64,000 nucleotides of DNA, taken from NCBI RefSeq assembly GCF_019703515.2, contig NC_059373.1, positions 16,070,281 through 16,134,280 on the forward strand, in the 5' to 3' direction. Source of the stretch: Myxocyprinus asiaticus. Lineage: Eukaryota; Chordata; Actinopteri; Cypriniformes; Catostomidae. Below are positions 35,980 through 46,652 of this stretch, piece after piece. A program made the translations under genes and the position numbers. Under the pieces are notes generated by a model, which did not search any database, was not told where the DNA came from, and was given only the letters and a program-made list of their open reading frames with translations. Numbering within the stretch: position 1 is the stretch's first letter; each line of letters starts with the position of its first letter.

Positions 35980-37227
35980 CACTATATTGCCAAAAGTATT
36001 CGCTCACCCATCCAAATAATTGAATTCAGGTGTTCCATTCACTTCCATGGCCACAGGTGTATAAAATGAAGCACCTAGGCATGCAGACTGCTTCTACAAA
36101 CATTTGTGAAAGAATGGGCCGCTCTCAGGAGCTCAGTGAATTCCAGCGTGGTACTGTGATAGGATGCCACCTGTGCAACAAGTCCAGTCGTGAAATTTCC
36201 TTGCTACTAAATATTCCACAGTCAACTGTCAGTGGTATTATAACAAAGTGGAAGCGATTGGGAATGACAGCAACTCAGCCACGAAGTGGTAGGCCACGTA
36301 AAATGACAGAGCGAAGTCAGCGGATGCTGAGGCGCATAGTGCGCAGAGGTCGCCAACTTTCTGCAGAGTCAATCGCTACAGACCTCCAAAGTTCATGTGG
36401 CCTTCAGATTAGCTCAAGAACAGTGCGTAGAGAGCTTCATGGAATGGGTTTCCATGGCCGAGCAGCTGCATTCAAGCCATACATCACCAAGTGCAATGCA
36501 AAGTGTCGGATGCAGTGGTGTAAAGCACGCCGCCACTGGACTCTAGAGCAGTGGAGACGCGTTCTCTGGAGTGATGAATCACGCTTCTCCATCTGGCAAT
36601 CTGATGGACGAGTCTGGGTTTGCCGGTTGCCAGGAGAACGGTACTTGTCTGACTGCATTGTGCCAACTGTGAAGTTTGGTGGAGGGGGGATTATGGTGTG
36701 GGGTTGTTTTTCAGGAGCTGGGCTTGGCCCCTTAGTTCCAGTGAAAGGAACTCTGAATGCTTCAGCATACCAAGAGATTTTGGACAATTCCATGCTCCCA
36801 ACTTTGTGGGAACAGTTTGGGGATGGCCCCTTCCTGTTCCAACATGACTGTGCACCAGTGCACAAAGCAAGGTCCATAAAGACATGGATGAACGAGTTTG
36901 GTGTGGAAGAACTTGACTGGCCTGCACAGAGTCCTGACCTCAACCCGATAGAGCACCTTTGGGATGAATTAGAGCGAAGACTGCGAGCCAGGCCTTCTCG
37001 TCCAACATCAGTGTCTGACCTCACAAATGAGCTTCTGGAAGAATGGTCAAAAATTCCCATAAACACACTCCTAAACCTTATGGAAAGCCTTCCCAGAAGA
37101 GTTGAAGCTGTTATAGCTGCAAAGGGTGGGCCGACGTCATATTAAACCCTATGGATTAAGAATGGGATGTCACTTAAGTTCATATGTGTCTAAAGGCAGA
37201 TGAGCGAATACTTTTGGCAATATAGTG
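35980..37227 (+). mobile_element. Tc1-like element, complete with intact transposase
   Basis: Both ends read CACTATATTGCCAAAAGTAT followed by tcgctca, an exact 27-bp terminal inverted repeat, and both are flanked by TA (35978-35979 and 37228-37229). The 1248-bp length and the single central transposase frame are as expected for an autonomous Tc1-family transposon. It lies directly between two other Tc1-superfamily copies. Confidence 0.95.
36114..37145 (+). CDS. Tc1-like DD34E transposase, intact frame
   Basis: Catalyses cut-and-paste transposition into TA sites in the nucleus. With the start at 36114 the protein has 343 residues, the usual Tc1 length; in-frame ATGs at 36081, 36066 and 36030 would add 11, 16 or 28 residues, the last starting outside the usual homology. 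An N-terminal paired-like helix-turn-helix domain spans about residues 8-110, split by the GRPRK linker box (59-63). The RNase-H-like core follows: Asp154 in LWSDESRF, Asp245 in FQHDCAPVH and Glu280 in [11 protein letters not shown]. The spacing between the last two is 34 residues, as in Tc1. The Gly-rich [13 protein letters not shown] box is at 187-199. There is no stop or frameshift, and the frame ends with GGPTSY, as family members do. Activity is not shown; a Cys at 170 looks unusual for the family. Confidence 0.93.
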   Translation: MGRSQELSEFQRGTVIGCHLCNKSSREISLLLNIPQSTVSGIITKWKRLGMTATQPRSGRPRKMTERSQRMLRRIVRRGRQLSAESIATDLQSSCGLQISSRTVRRELHGMGFHGRAAAFKPYITKCNAKCRMQWCKARRHWTLEQWRRVLWSDESRFSIWQSDGRVWVCRLPGERYLSDCIVPTVKFGGGGIMVWGCFSGAGLGPLVPVKGTLNASAYQEILDNSMLPTLWEQFGDGPFLFQHDCAPVHKARSIKTWMNEFGVEELDWPAQSPDLNPIEHLWDELERRLRARPSRPTSVSDLTNELLEEWSKIPINTLLNLMESLPRRVEAVIAAKGGPTSY

Positions 37228-37263
37228 TATATATTTATATATATATATATACGTATATACATA

Positions 37264-38845
37264 CAGTTGAATTCAAAAGTTTACATAGACTAATTTTTTA
37301 AGCACTCCACAGATTTCATATTAACAAACCATAGTTTTGGCAAGTCATTTAGGACAACTACTTTGTGCATGACACAAATAATTTTTCCAACAATTGTTTA
37401 CAGACAGATTGTTTCACTTTTAATTGACTATATCACAATTCCAGTGGGTCAGAAATTTACATATACTAAGTTAACTGTGTCTTTAAGCAGCTTGGAAAAT
37501 TCCAGAAAATGATGTCAAGCCTTTAGGCAATCAGTCAGTTAGCTTCTGATAGACTAATTGGAGTCAATTGGAGGTGTACCTGTGGATGCATTTTAAGGCC
37601 TACCTTCAAACTCAGTGCCTCTTTGCTTGACATCATGGGAAAATCAAAAGAAATCAGCCAAGACCTCAGAAAGAAAATTGTGGTCCTCCACAAGTCTGGT
37701 TCATCCTTGGGAGCAATTCATCTGTACAAACAATAGTACGCAAGTATAAACACCATGGGACAATGCATCCATTATACCGCTCAGGAAGGAGACACATTCT
37801 GTCTCCTAGAGATGAATGTAGTTTGGGGAAATCAATACCAGAACAACAGCAAAGGACCTTGTGAAGATGCTGGAAGAAACAGGTAGACAAGTATCTATAT
37901 CCACAGTAAAATGAGTCCTATATTGACATAACCTGAAAGGCTGCTCAGCAAAGAAGAACTGCTCCAAAACCACAATAAAAAAGCCAGACTACAGTTTGCA
38001 AGTGCACATGGGGACAAAGATTTTACTTTTTGGAGAAATGTGCTCTGGTTTGATGAAACAAAAATTGACTTTTTGGCCAAAATGACCATCATTATGTTTG
38101 GAGGAAAAAGGGTGAGACTTGCAAGCCGAAAAATACCATCCCAACTGTGAAGCATGGGGGTGGCAGCATCATGTTGTGAGGGTGCTTTGATGCAGGAGGG
38201 ACTGGTGCACTTCACAAAATGGATGGCATCATGAGGAAGGAAAATTATGTGGATTTATTAAAGCAGCATCTCAAGACATCAGCCATGAAGTTAATGCTTG
38301 GTCGCAAATGGGTCCTCCAAAAGGACAATAACCCCAAGCATTCCTCCAAAGTTGTGGCAAAATGGCTTAAGGTCAACAAAGTCAAGGTACTGGAGTGGTC
38401 ATTACAAAGCCCTGACCTCAATCCGATAGAAAATTTGTGGGCAGAACTGAAAAAGCGTGTGCGAGCAAGGAGGCCTACAAACCTGACTCAGCTACACCAG
38501 TTCTGTCTAGAGGAAAGGGCCAAAATTCCAGAAACTTATTGTGAGAAGCTTGTGGAAGGCTTCCCAAAACATTTGAACCAAGTTAAATAATTTAAAGGCA
38601 ATGCTACCAAATACTAACAAAGTGTATGTAAACTTCTGACCCACTGGAAATGTGATGAAAGAAATAAAAGCTGAAATAAATAATTCTCTCTACTATTATT
38701 CTGACATTTCACATTCTTAAAATAAAGTAGTGATCCTAACTGACCTAAGACAGGGAATGTTTTCTACGATTAAATGTCAGTAATTGTGAAAAACTGAGTT
38801 TAAATGTATTTGGCTAAAATGTATGTAAACTTCTGACTTCAACTA
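37264..38845 (+). mobile_element. Tdr1/Sleeping Beauty-type Tc1 element, decayed
   Basis: The left end starts cagttgaattcaaaagttta after a TA; the right end mirrors it (gtaaacttctgacttcaact). Each end also has an inner repeat: tccagtgggtcagaaattta at about 37440 and its mirror (taaacttctgacccactgga) at about 38630. This double inverted/direct-repeat arrangement is the signature of the Sleeping Beauty/Tdr1 group. Length 1582 bp. The right terminal base is changed and the flank is a TA microsatellite. Confidence 0.92.
37635..38590 (+). pseudogene. Tdr1/Sleeping Beauty-type transposase, frameshifted
   Basis: The frame opens with [20 protein letters not shown] (37635) and breaks within the first DNA-binding subdomain near 37720. 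Further pieces appear in other frames: KKARLQFASAHGDKDFTFWR with VLWFDETK (first catalytic Asp, about 38050), and an open 3' part from 38219 to 38590. The 3' part contains KDNNPKH (second Asp) and [11 protein letters not shown] (Glu) with the normal 34-residue spacing, and ends KHLNQVK then stop. All three catalytic residues are still encoded, but stops at about 37735, 37895 and 38150 and several indels rule out a functional product. Confidence 0.9.
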
Positions 38846-40059
38846 TATATATATATAGTATTAAAATATATATATATAGTATTAAAATATGTAGCTAAAT
38901 TCAAAATAACATCTTTTAGTATGTGAAAAGTTTTTTCTTTTTACACAAAATTTGTTAAAATACATTTCCACATTTAAGTGGTTGCACTATATATATCTAT
39001 ATATCTATCTATCTATCCATCTAACTGTCTATCTATCTATCTATCTATCTATCTATATATATATATATATAAAATACAGCTGTATGAATATGACCAGCGA
39101 TCTCTTATTTAACACTTTGGCTATAGGAAAGTGAACATTTACAGTGACAGCAAAACATTTCAATTCCATTTTCACGTGTTGTGGAAAGAAGCAGATCGTC
39201 TTTTTTCAGCTTGTTGAACATGCATTTTCATTTGGGCATTTCTAATTTGCGTTGGACGATGACAGAGAGCAGCAGAGAGCGCCAAGTGCATGAGTCGCTG
39301 TCATGGTAACCAGATAGATTCTGAGCGGATTGCTGCGGATTAATTGAATGAAAGTATCGTCAAATCATCGTGCAATGCAATAAAATATCTTCCCTTTCCT
39401 GCAATCGATACCAGACACAATACCAAGATGGATGTTGAGGATATTTAATTTCAAAGAAAAAAAAATCAGTGAGCCTATCAGCTAAAACCGGGACATTTTT
39501 TTAGAGAAATTATGGGACACACCTCGAAAAACCTGGACTGACATCTGGTCACCCTAGTTTTCTATCTGCTTTGCTTCTCTCCATGATGTACTGTAGTGAT
39601 TTCCTCCCGCTCTGTCTTTGCTAATATAATGAGGGCAATAGGGCATCTGCTCGTGCTATCACCACCTAGTGGCATCTTCATGTTAAGGTCATAGCGGGTT
39701 TAAAGGTTTATAAACCTATCGCAACAAAAATGAAAACTAAATATTTTTTTTTACGATTAATTGTATTTTATTTGAATTTTTTCAGAGCCATGAAAAGGTA
39801 TTTTAGTTTAGTTTCAGTTTTTCCAATTATGTTCATTTTTTTTTTATTTCAGTTTACAAAAATTTTTTTTTACATTTGTTTTCATTTTCATTTTAGCTTA
39901 CGATAATAACCTTGGTCCCATCTAGGCTTTTTTGTACATCAAATAGCGTTAAGAGTTCCTTTCTCCATCTCCATCATTTCAAGGAAGCGTTGTTGTATGT
40001 GTTTGTGGTGTGTCCGTCAGTGTAATGTCTCCGGGCGGACACATTACAAAGGTTCCACC
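38846..40059. other. Non-coding stretch with TA and TCTA microsatellites
   Basis: It contains (TA)n at 38844-38876 and a (TCTA)n/(TA)n compound tract at about 38992-39070. The rest is AT-rich without exon-like frames. The sequence around 40024-40041 has a small imperfect palindrome (tgtctccgggcggacaca) of no clear meaning. Confidence 0.5.
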
Positions 40060-40510
40060 ATCCCAGGAAGTGTTGGTTAATGCTGTATTAATGGTAAATG
40101 TGTTAATTGCGATTAAGAAAAATGAACGCATTAAACTTTTTCAATTAATCGCATGCATTAAAGTGTTTACCGACAGCACTATTATTTATTACACTTACTA
40201 CATTACTGTATTTTGTTACATGCTTGTTTTTATGCATAATATGTACGATTTAAAAGTATTTACATTGTGTTTATATTGAAATATATAACAAGCACTAAAA
40301 TGGTACTGTCTCTTTAAAAGTACCTACAGAGAGTTGCATGGTTGTTTTTACATCATCTGTGCAATGTGTGATTAGAATTAATGTTTCTTTTTACTTTTTG
40401 ATCAACAGCATATTGTAAATAACAGAAAGAATATTAAAAGAGACAGTATGAAATGAAAATGAAGTTTGTGGATCTCATCTTTGGACACACATTACACTGA
40501 ATAAGACAAA
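40060..40510 (+). repeat. hAT-family segment, inverted copy of 28700-28860
   Basis: The part from about 40355 to 40500 matches the reverse complement of 28690-28860. Shared blocks include tgattagaattaa(a)tgttt, tttgatcaacagc/aac, tattaaaagagacagtat and gtggatctc(a/g)tctt. The preceding part holds aattgcgattaa and aatcgcatgcattaa motifs common near fish hAT ends. No frame. Confidence 0.6.
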
Positions 40511-40644
40511 CCACATTTTTACTCTTATAATGTGTATTGACCTACTTGTACAGCACAAATATTTACTGAACAAGTTGTCAAATTCATGCTCTCGAGTTTT
40601 GCAACACTTTTACCTTCCAACAGGCACATTATACTGGTCTGTAG

Positions 40645-41046
40645 TGTAGCAGGATGAATGAGGCACAGACAATTATTCTCAAGTGCACAGTCCCACAAAG
40701 GGGGTGCTTTATTGTGACAATAGATAAAAGAGGAACTTAATGGTGCATGTTGTCTTTGGTGCAAGGGGCAGGGTGAGCGTGCCGGGATGTCTGTGTTTGT
40801 GAGTCCTGTGTTTAGTGAAGCTTATGTGGAATGCATGCGGTGAGTCTGGAATTGAGAGAGAGAGAGAGAGAGAAGAGGATTAGTGACATGCCTTGGAGTT
40901 AAAGCTCACCATCTTCCTCTTCCTCCTGCATTTAAATCCCCTCCAGCTGATTGTTCGCAGGTGACACTGATCAATGTCTGCATTCCATGGTTGATTGGCA
41001 AATGAGCTCCAATTCCAGGGCGACGCTGAAACGCATGGGATACTCA
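40645..41046 (-). repeat. 3' LTR of the Gmr1-like element
   Basis: On the minus strand it starts TGAGTATCCC directly after a poly-purine tract of G runs (41047-41062) and ends CATCCTGCTACA. An AATAAAGC polyadenylation signal is present at about 40706-40713 on the minus strand. A (CT)n run lies at about 40852-40873. Length about 402 bp. Confidence 0.75.
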
Positions 41047-42400
41047 CCCCCCCACCCCCCCAAGCGATGTCCTGGACCTGGAAGCACACAGATGTGATGG
41101 GGGGAGGGAGTGAACTTTTACACAGACCTGACCATCCTTTGAACATCCTGAACAGGCCGTCCACATTGCCGTTGGCTGCCCCCGCTCGATGTTGCACCTT
41201 GAAATAGAAGTCCTGGAGGGCGAGGAACCAGCGGGTTACTCTGGCATTAGAGTCCTTCGCTCGTGCCATCCATTGCAACGGAGCGTGGTCAGTCAGCAGA
41301 GTGAAGCTCCGGCCCAGTAGATAGTATCGTAGCTCCAGGACGGCCCACTTTATGGCCAATGCTTCCTTCTCCACTGCCGCATACCGGGTTTCGGCTGGGG
41401 TCAGCTTCTGGCTGATGTACATTACGGGATGTTCTTCTCCCTGTTGGACTTGGGACAAGATGGCCCCCAAACCCGTATCTAAGGCGTCTTTTTGTAGGAG
41501 GAAGGGGCAGCTGAAATCTGGGGCATGTAGGACCGGAGCTGAGGCCAGGGTGTTCTTCAACTTCTGGAAGGTTTCCTCTGCAGGGCAGCTCCACTGCACC
41601 CTCTCAGGCTGCCCCTTCTTGGTTAGGTCTTTTAGGGGACAGGCTATAGTGGAGAAGTGAGGTATGAAGCATCGATAATATCCTGCCAACCCAAGGAATG
41701 CATGTACGTGAGCTTTGGTGGTTGGTCGGCCAAAGGAGCATAGTGCCTCCACTTTCTGTTCCTGGGGCATGATCAGACCTCTTCTGACCTGATAGCCTAG
41801 GTAGCATGCCTCCGATTCTCCTAGGTAGCACTTCTTTGGATTGGCGTATGTCCAGCTTTCCTCAGTTCGGTCAGCACCCTCCACAGATGGTCAAGGTGGT
41901 CCTCCCACCGCTCCGAGTGGATCACAACATCATCCAGGTAAGCCACCACGTATGCCTGGTGGGGTCTCAGGAAGATGTCCATCATCCATTGGAAGGTGGC
42001 AGGTGCCTCATGTAGACTGAAGGGTAGCACCCGATAATGCTAGTGGCCACTAGGTGTGCTGAACGCTGTCTTTTCCCTGGACGATGGGGCTAGGGGTACC
42101 TGCCAGTATCCCTTGGTCAGATCCAGGGTGGATATATATCGTGCTCGGCCCAGCTGCTCGATGAGCTCGTCCACTCGGGGCATGGGGTATCTGTCAAAGG
42201 TGGAGACTTCATTCAACTTCCGGAAGTCATTGCAGAAGCGAAGGGTGCCATCGCCCTTTGGAACATCACAATCGGGCTGGACCAGGGGCTTCTGGACTCT
42301 TCGATGACCCTGAGTTGTAGCATCCGTTGTACTTCCATCTAATCCAGTGGATGCCTGAGGCACTTCCCTGATGCCGAACAGCACGTAGGGTATCATGAGG
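40880..42400 (-). pseudogene. Gmr1-like reverse transcriptase and RNase H (broken)
   Basis: The minus frames in order carry DGTLRFCNDFRKLNEVS and YPMPRVDELIEQL (fingers, about 42260-42150), STLDLTKGYWQVPL (motif A with catalytic Asp, about 42140-42100), AYLDDVVIHS (catalytic Asp pair, about 41945-41915), then FLGLAGYYRCFIPHFS (thumb/connection) and RNase H from about 41500. RNase H keeps an Asp in DALDTGLGAILSQ, a Glu in VEKEALAIKWAV and an Asp in LLTDHAPLQWM. The last motif, normally ADGLSR-like, reads VDGLFRMF. Frame changes near 42035 and 41850 split the domain. No product is expected. Confidence 0.85.
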
Positions 42401-43152
42401 TCCCGATCGTGCCCATCCTTGGTTACCAGCCACTTCAGCATCCGTTTTAGGGTCTGGTTAAAATACTCCACTTATCCGTCTGTCTGGGTGTGGTAAACCG
42501 AGGTGTGGAGTTGTTTCACCTGCAGCAGCTTGCACACGTCTGCCATGAGCCAGGACATAAACGGAGTGCCCTTGTCGGTGAGGATCTCTTTTGGGATGCC
42601 GAATGGCAGGAACAGCTCTCGAGCGATGTTCTTGGAGGTGGCTTTACTCAGTGACACTGCTTCAGGGTACCGAGTTGCATAATCCACTATGACAAGGATG
42701 TGCTCATGTCACCGGGCAGACTTCAGCAGTGGTCCCACCAGGTCCATCCCGATGCGCTCGAAGGGCATCTCGATGATGGGCAGGGGTATGAGGGGGCTGG
42801 GGGGAGGTCGTTGTGGAGCCGTTCTTTGGCAGACTCTGGTAATAGCACCTCACTTCCACGTCCAGTCCAGGTCAATGGAATCAGTCCCTAATTCGTCGGG
42901 TGGTGTCCTCAATCCCTAAGTGCCCGGCCATGGGATGCGAGTGGGCCAACTCGAGCACGGTATCCGTCTTCGTACGTGGCACCACCAAGAGGCATTTCTC
43001 CTCCCCCGCCTGTGAGCGACACAGTAAAGCAGACCATTTTCCACAATGAAGTGAGGAGAGGGGTGGGGGCGGGAAGTCATACCTTTGACTACTCTGACCT
43101 GGGAAAAGCAGTTTCTTAGGCGGTCATCCTCCCATTGTTCCTTGCCGAACAC
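42290..43152 (-). pseudogene. Gmr1-like integrase (broken)
   Basis: The N-terminal zinc-finger region is at 43152-42916 (QWEDDRLRNCFSQVRVVKG, then HFIVENGLLYCVAHRRG). After a frame break the catalytic core follows at 42687-42472: DYATRYPEAVSLSKAT with the first Asp, LTDKGTPFMSWLM with the second, and VYHTQTDG. The next frame (from 42471) continues FNQTLKRMLKWLV, where the expected Glu (usually VERFNQ) reads Met-Glu-Tyr-Phe, then PYVLFGIREVPQAST. Reverse transcriptase sequence follows directly, with a short unassigned joint. At least two stops interrupt it. Confidence 0.82.
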
Positions 43153-43167
43153 GCCCCCCTCCGTTAT

Positions 43168-43722
43168 CTATTGGAAGAGGTCAGAATATACATTAGGAGC
43201 AATCACTTTCAACTCACCATCTCCCTTGCTGTCAGTGGCCAGCAACACCAGGCTTCTCTGTGGTCTTGGACGGGGTCCCCTGCGGCGTTGCCCTTGGCGG
43301 CTGGCAGGTTGGACAGCTTGGGCCAACAGCTGTTCGAACCCCGGCCAGTCTTGTTCTAAGAGTAGGGGCACTGGCAGATCTTTGACAATCCCGACCTCCA
43401 CTGGCCAGCTTCCTGGTTTGGCTTTGATGGTAACTGACCGTACTGGTGTTGGTTGCCCGGACAACAGCCATAAACGGGCTAGACAGGATAGCTGCGAAGC
43501 CTGTACGCGGGCGGGAACCTGAGCATCATACACCCATTCATGGAAGCGCTTTGCCGCACATACCGGTGAAAGCCCCACCCGTGCCAAGACCTCATTCTTT
43601 AGCTCTTTATTGTCATCAACGGAGGCTGGGCTGAGTGCGTAGTAGGCGCGCTGCACTTCCTCCGTTAGGAAGGGCGCAAGCGTTCTCGCCCACTTGCACG
43701 GGATACTCACCACAGTAGCCAT
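43168..43722 (-). pseudogene. Gmr1-like gag joined to protease remnant
   Basis: One open minus frame of 184 residues. Residues 1 to about 85 resemble the SCAN-like capsid of fish Ty3 elements (FLTEEVQRAYYALSPASVDD, then KRFHEWVYDAQVPARVQASQ). From about residue 95 the sequence (SVTIKAKPGSWPVEVGIVKD, LPVPLLLEQDWPGFEQLL) resembles the part of an aspartic protease just after its active site. The nucleocapsid zinc knuckle and the protease active site between them are missing, so a deletion has fused the two while keeping the frame open. The start at 43722 lies right at the truncated 5' edge. Not expected to function. Confidence 0.65.
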
Positions 43723-43735
43723 GCTGTAAAACGGA

Positions 43736-45600
43736 GAATGTTATGAAAACTGTCCATTGGAAAATTTAACCAAAATCAGATTTGACGTTGTTAATTGCAA
43801 TGTAAATGTAACTATGGCATATCACGGCTTAACTAATGGTGACAACGCTAATGACATCAACTCAGGATCCACTGCAGACAAATAATGCACTGTCCTTAGA
43901 GTGCGCGCTCATGAGACACAACATGCAGTGAAAGGATCTCAGTGGCAAAGTAGTTCTTCAACACTATGCAACACAATCACTAGCGAGTAAAATCTGAACA
44001 TGTACTAGCCAGTGGCTAATAACAGACATTTTTTTGTTGTTGTTTTTGCATAGTGCAAAATTTGGTCACATATGCGAGTGATTTACTCTCAATGTAGAGG
44101 GCTGCAACTATTTGTGCGTCTTTGGAATGTAGTTGTCACATGTTCCTTCAAAAACTGGAGACACTCAGAGGAGATGGACCAGTTGTAGAAAAATGAATTG
44201 AAGAAAGTGCAAGGCTCGCTATGGCAGCTCTATGAAAGAAGTCCTGTCATTTCCTTCAAAGTGCCAATCGCATTACTGTAAAAAAAAAAAAAAATGCTCT
44301 TTTTGCACTAGGAAACCTTTTGTGCATTAACTGGACTAAACTGAAAATGTGTTTTTTAGCCTGATTTGAGACAATTTGTGATTACTCTTTATGTCTGATT
44401 TTATATGTGATTTGATATATGTTACTGAATCCAAGTTCAGCTAAGATTTTTTCATCTTTCCACATTCAAATAGTACTTAGCAAGCAAACCAGTGTTACTT
44501 GTGTTTGCAGCTGCATTTCTTATTGTGATTTAGGTAAACTCATAGTTTCAATTATTTTATCCACTTTTATATAAATCTATCTGGGATACACAGTTACAGT
44601 GTGTGCTGTGTTACTATCTTTTTTATAGATTGGCTGCTGAAACTGAACTCACGGTGTCAGAGGAGCTAATTAGCTTTACAGCAAAGCACCATTTATGGAT
44701 GTCATGAGATCTTGTCCTGAAGAGATTTATTAATGCCAACACTTTGTTAGCAGCTAATAACTTGATATTAACATGGTAATGAGTGGTTAATACCCAGTAT
44801 GACAATAGCACTAAGGATGAAGGAAGAAAATGGCTCAAGGTCCTACAATTTTAAGAAATTAACAGTTTTTTAATAATGCATGAGTATTTCATCATTGAAA
44901 CTCAAGCAGTCGTAGATTCATTTATGTGAAATGGGGATTTAAAGGACTGTGTGGGTCTGTGTTTCTGTGAAGGCATTGTAGAGTGTGAAGCAACTCTAGA
45001 AAAAAGCTTCCAAAGACACAAGTGCAGAAATACTAATCGAGTCAAATCTCCTATCTTAAAAGTTTTGTTTTTGAAGCTGCTTAGCATTTCATTGGCATTA
45101 TGCAGAAAATTAGCCTTGATGTGTATTAACTTGCATTGTGGTTTAAAGCAAAAATATACTTAGGTTTTCTGTGTGCCGCTGTTCATGAGATGCAAATTTC
45201 ATTATCAGCACACTACGCGTATCATAACCAGTTTTTTTAGACACATGCGCAGATGACGTGCACAGACACAGACTGTCCATGCGCCTGCTGTTGACTGTAC
45301 TAAAGAGTATCACACAGCAGTCATAGTGCGCATGTGATGAATGTGCCTGTTCAGGCTAGCAGTCAAAAGAGTATATTGTGAAAGGCTAGAGTGCTCGACT
45401 GTGCGCAAGGTGTAACAGCACGTGGAAAAACGAAATACACTGAGCCTTTAGTCTTTACTACATGACAATTTAAAAGTTTGAAAAAAATTTGACCCTTTTG
45501 CAGAAAAGCTGTTTTATTGCTTTACAAGTTGGTTTTGTTCTGATGGTTAACTGCAACTTGACAGCAGGAAGAATTATTTTGGTACTTTCCACTTACGTTA
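43736..45600. other. Non-coding stretch, nothing recognised
   Basis: AT-rich, with a poly-A run at 44279-44294. Short opposite-strand frames at 44623-45163 have no domains. Target duplications for the Gmr1-like element could not be checked because its 5' LTR is missing. Confidence 0.45.
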
Positions 45601-46078
45601 AGCTGGAATGAGCCTGGTCAGTATAGATGGGAGACCTCCTGTGGAAAAGGATACTATAGGTCTTAGTGAGGCCAGCAGGGGGTGCTCAGCCTGCAGTCTT
45701 TGTGGATTCTAATGCCCCTAGTATAGTGATGGAGACATTATACTGTAAAAAGGCACTGTCCTTTGGATGAGATGTTAAACTGAGGTCATGAGTCTATGTG
45801 GTCATTAGAAATCCAAGGGCTTTTTTTTTTTTTTGTAAAGAGAAGAGGTGTAACCCCAATGTCCTGGCCTAATTTCCCCATTGGCCCTAATCAATTATTC
45901 TCTTTAGAATCCCCATCCAGTAATCGGCTCTATCACTCTACACTCCCCTCTCTACCAATAGCTGGTGTTTGTTGAGCGGTGTATGCTGCACACTGGTGGT
46001 GGTTGAATAGAGTCCCCTGTTTCCTATGTAAAGTGCTTCATGTCAGAAAAGTGCTATATAAGTGTAAAGTTAATTCAT
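45601..46078 (+). mobile_element. 5S rRNA-derived SINE (SINE3-like), 5'-truncated
   Basis: The head (agcctggtcagtatagatgg, then gagacctcctg) corresponds to the second half of 5S rRNA including the internal-promoter C box; the first half is missing. The body contains tttggatgagatgttaaact, gaggtcatgagtctatgtgg and ggtgtaaccccaatgtcctg, which I recall from zebrafish SINE3-type elements. The 3' end (agtgctatataagtgtaaag, then attcattcat) resembles a CR1/L2-type LINE tail with short TTCA repeats. It would depend on a LINE partner. A T-run at about 45819-45834 breaks the body. Confidence 0.78.
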
Positions 46079-46357
46079 TCATACTTCTCAGGTTGGAGTC
46101 AATACAAGACCCTCTAAAACCAGACTTCCTTAGACCCAGTCCCAACAAGACCACACCCCCTAAGGCTTTGAGCAAGACTAGACCCCTTGAAACCCAGACC
46201 AAGGACAACAAGTAGTGGGACCGAGACTACAAGTTCAAGATTATTCTAACTCTAGTACTTCCTCTAGATTAGAAAGCACTCGCAAAAGTTCTTTTTTACC
46301 CTTTTTTGCAGGATAAAATCAATTTATTAGATTATAGAAAATGCTTCCAGGGTACAG
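46079..46357. other. Short unassigned stretch
   Basis: Repeated aagaccac/caagactagacc motifs between 46100 and 46200 give a loose, imperfect short-period repeat. No gene. Confidence 0.4.
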
Positions 46358-46641
46358 TGTAACAATGCTGGAAACAGGCAGATGAAGAGACGATGGTGAA
46401 GTGATGAACCCAAGTGCAGTTTATTTCCAAATGTGAGATCCAAAAACCCTGACTACAAATGTGAACAAAACAAAACATGAACGACTTGACATGACTATAG
46501 ATTTGACAAAGTTACATGCACAATACCTGACACTAGACAATGGCAAACATGAGGGCTTAAATACAAGGACATGTCAAATCACATGACAGGAACTAAACTT
46601 GAAAATAAAAGACATGAAAACAAGAACACATAAACATGACA
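46358..46641 (-). repeat. 3' LTR, 284 bp
   Basis: On the minus strand it starts TGTCATGTTTATGTG and ends CAGCATTGTTACA. It lacks about 257 bp present in the 5' LTR. Over the first 125 bp from its 46358 edge it differs from the 5' LTR at five positions, all of them lost CpG sites. Confidence 0.88.
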
Positions 46642-46652
46642 TATCCCCTCCT

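Larger units (their letters stand above)
40645..43735 (-). mobile_element. Gmr1-like Ty3 retrotransposon, 5'-truncated, degenerate
   Basis: The minus-strand order is gag with part of protease, then integrase, then reverse transcriptase and RNase H, then one LTR. Placing integrase before reverse transcriptase in a Ty3-related element is the known hallmark of the Gmr1 group first described from cod. A 3' LTR and poly-purine tract are present. No 5' LTR was found beyond 43735, so the element is truncated just before the gag start. Every domain is broken by stops or shifts. Confidence 0.85.

Noticed and set aside
36437..37066. 209-codon minus frame
   Set aside because: Antisense shadow of the intact Tc1 transposase.
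40024..40041. Palindrome tgtctccgggcggacaca as a regulatory site
   Set aside because: Imperfect, isolated and without a nearby gene.
45601..45660. 5S rRNA gene
   Set aside because: Only the second half of the 5S-like sequence is present and it is fused to a SINE body.
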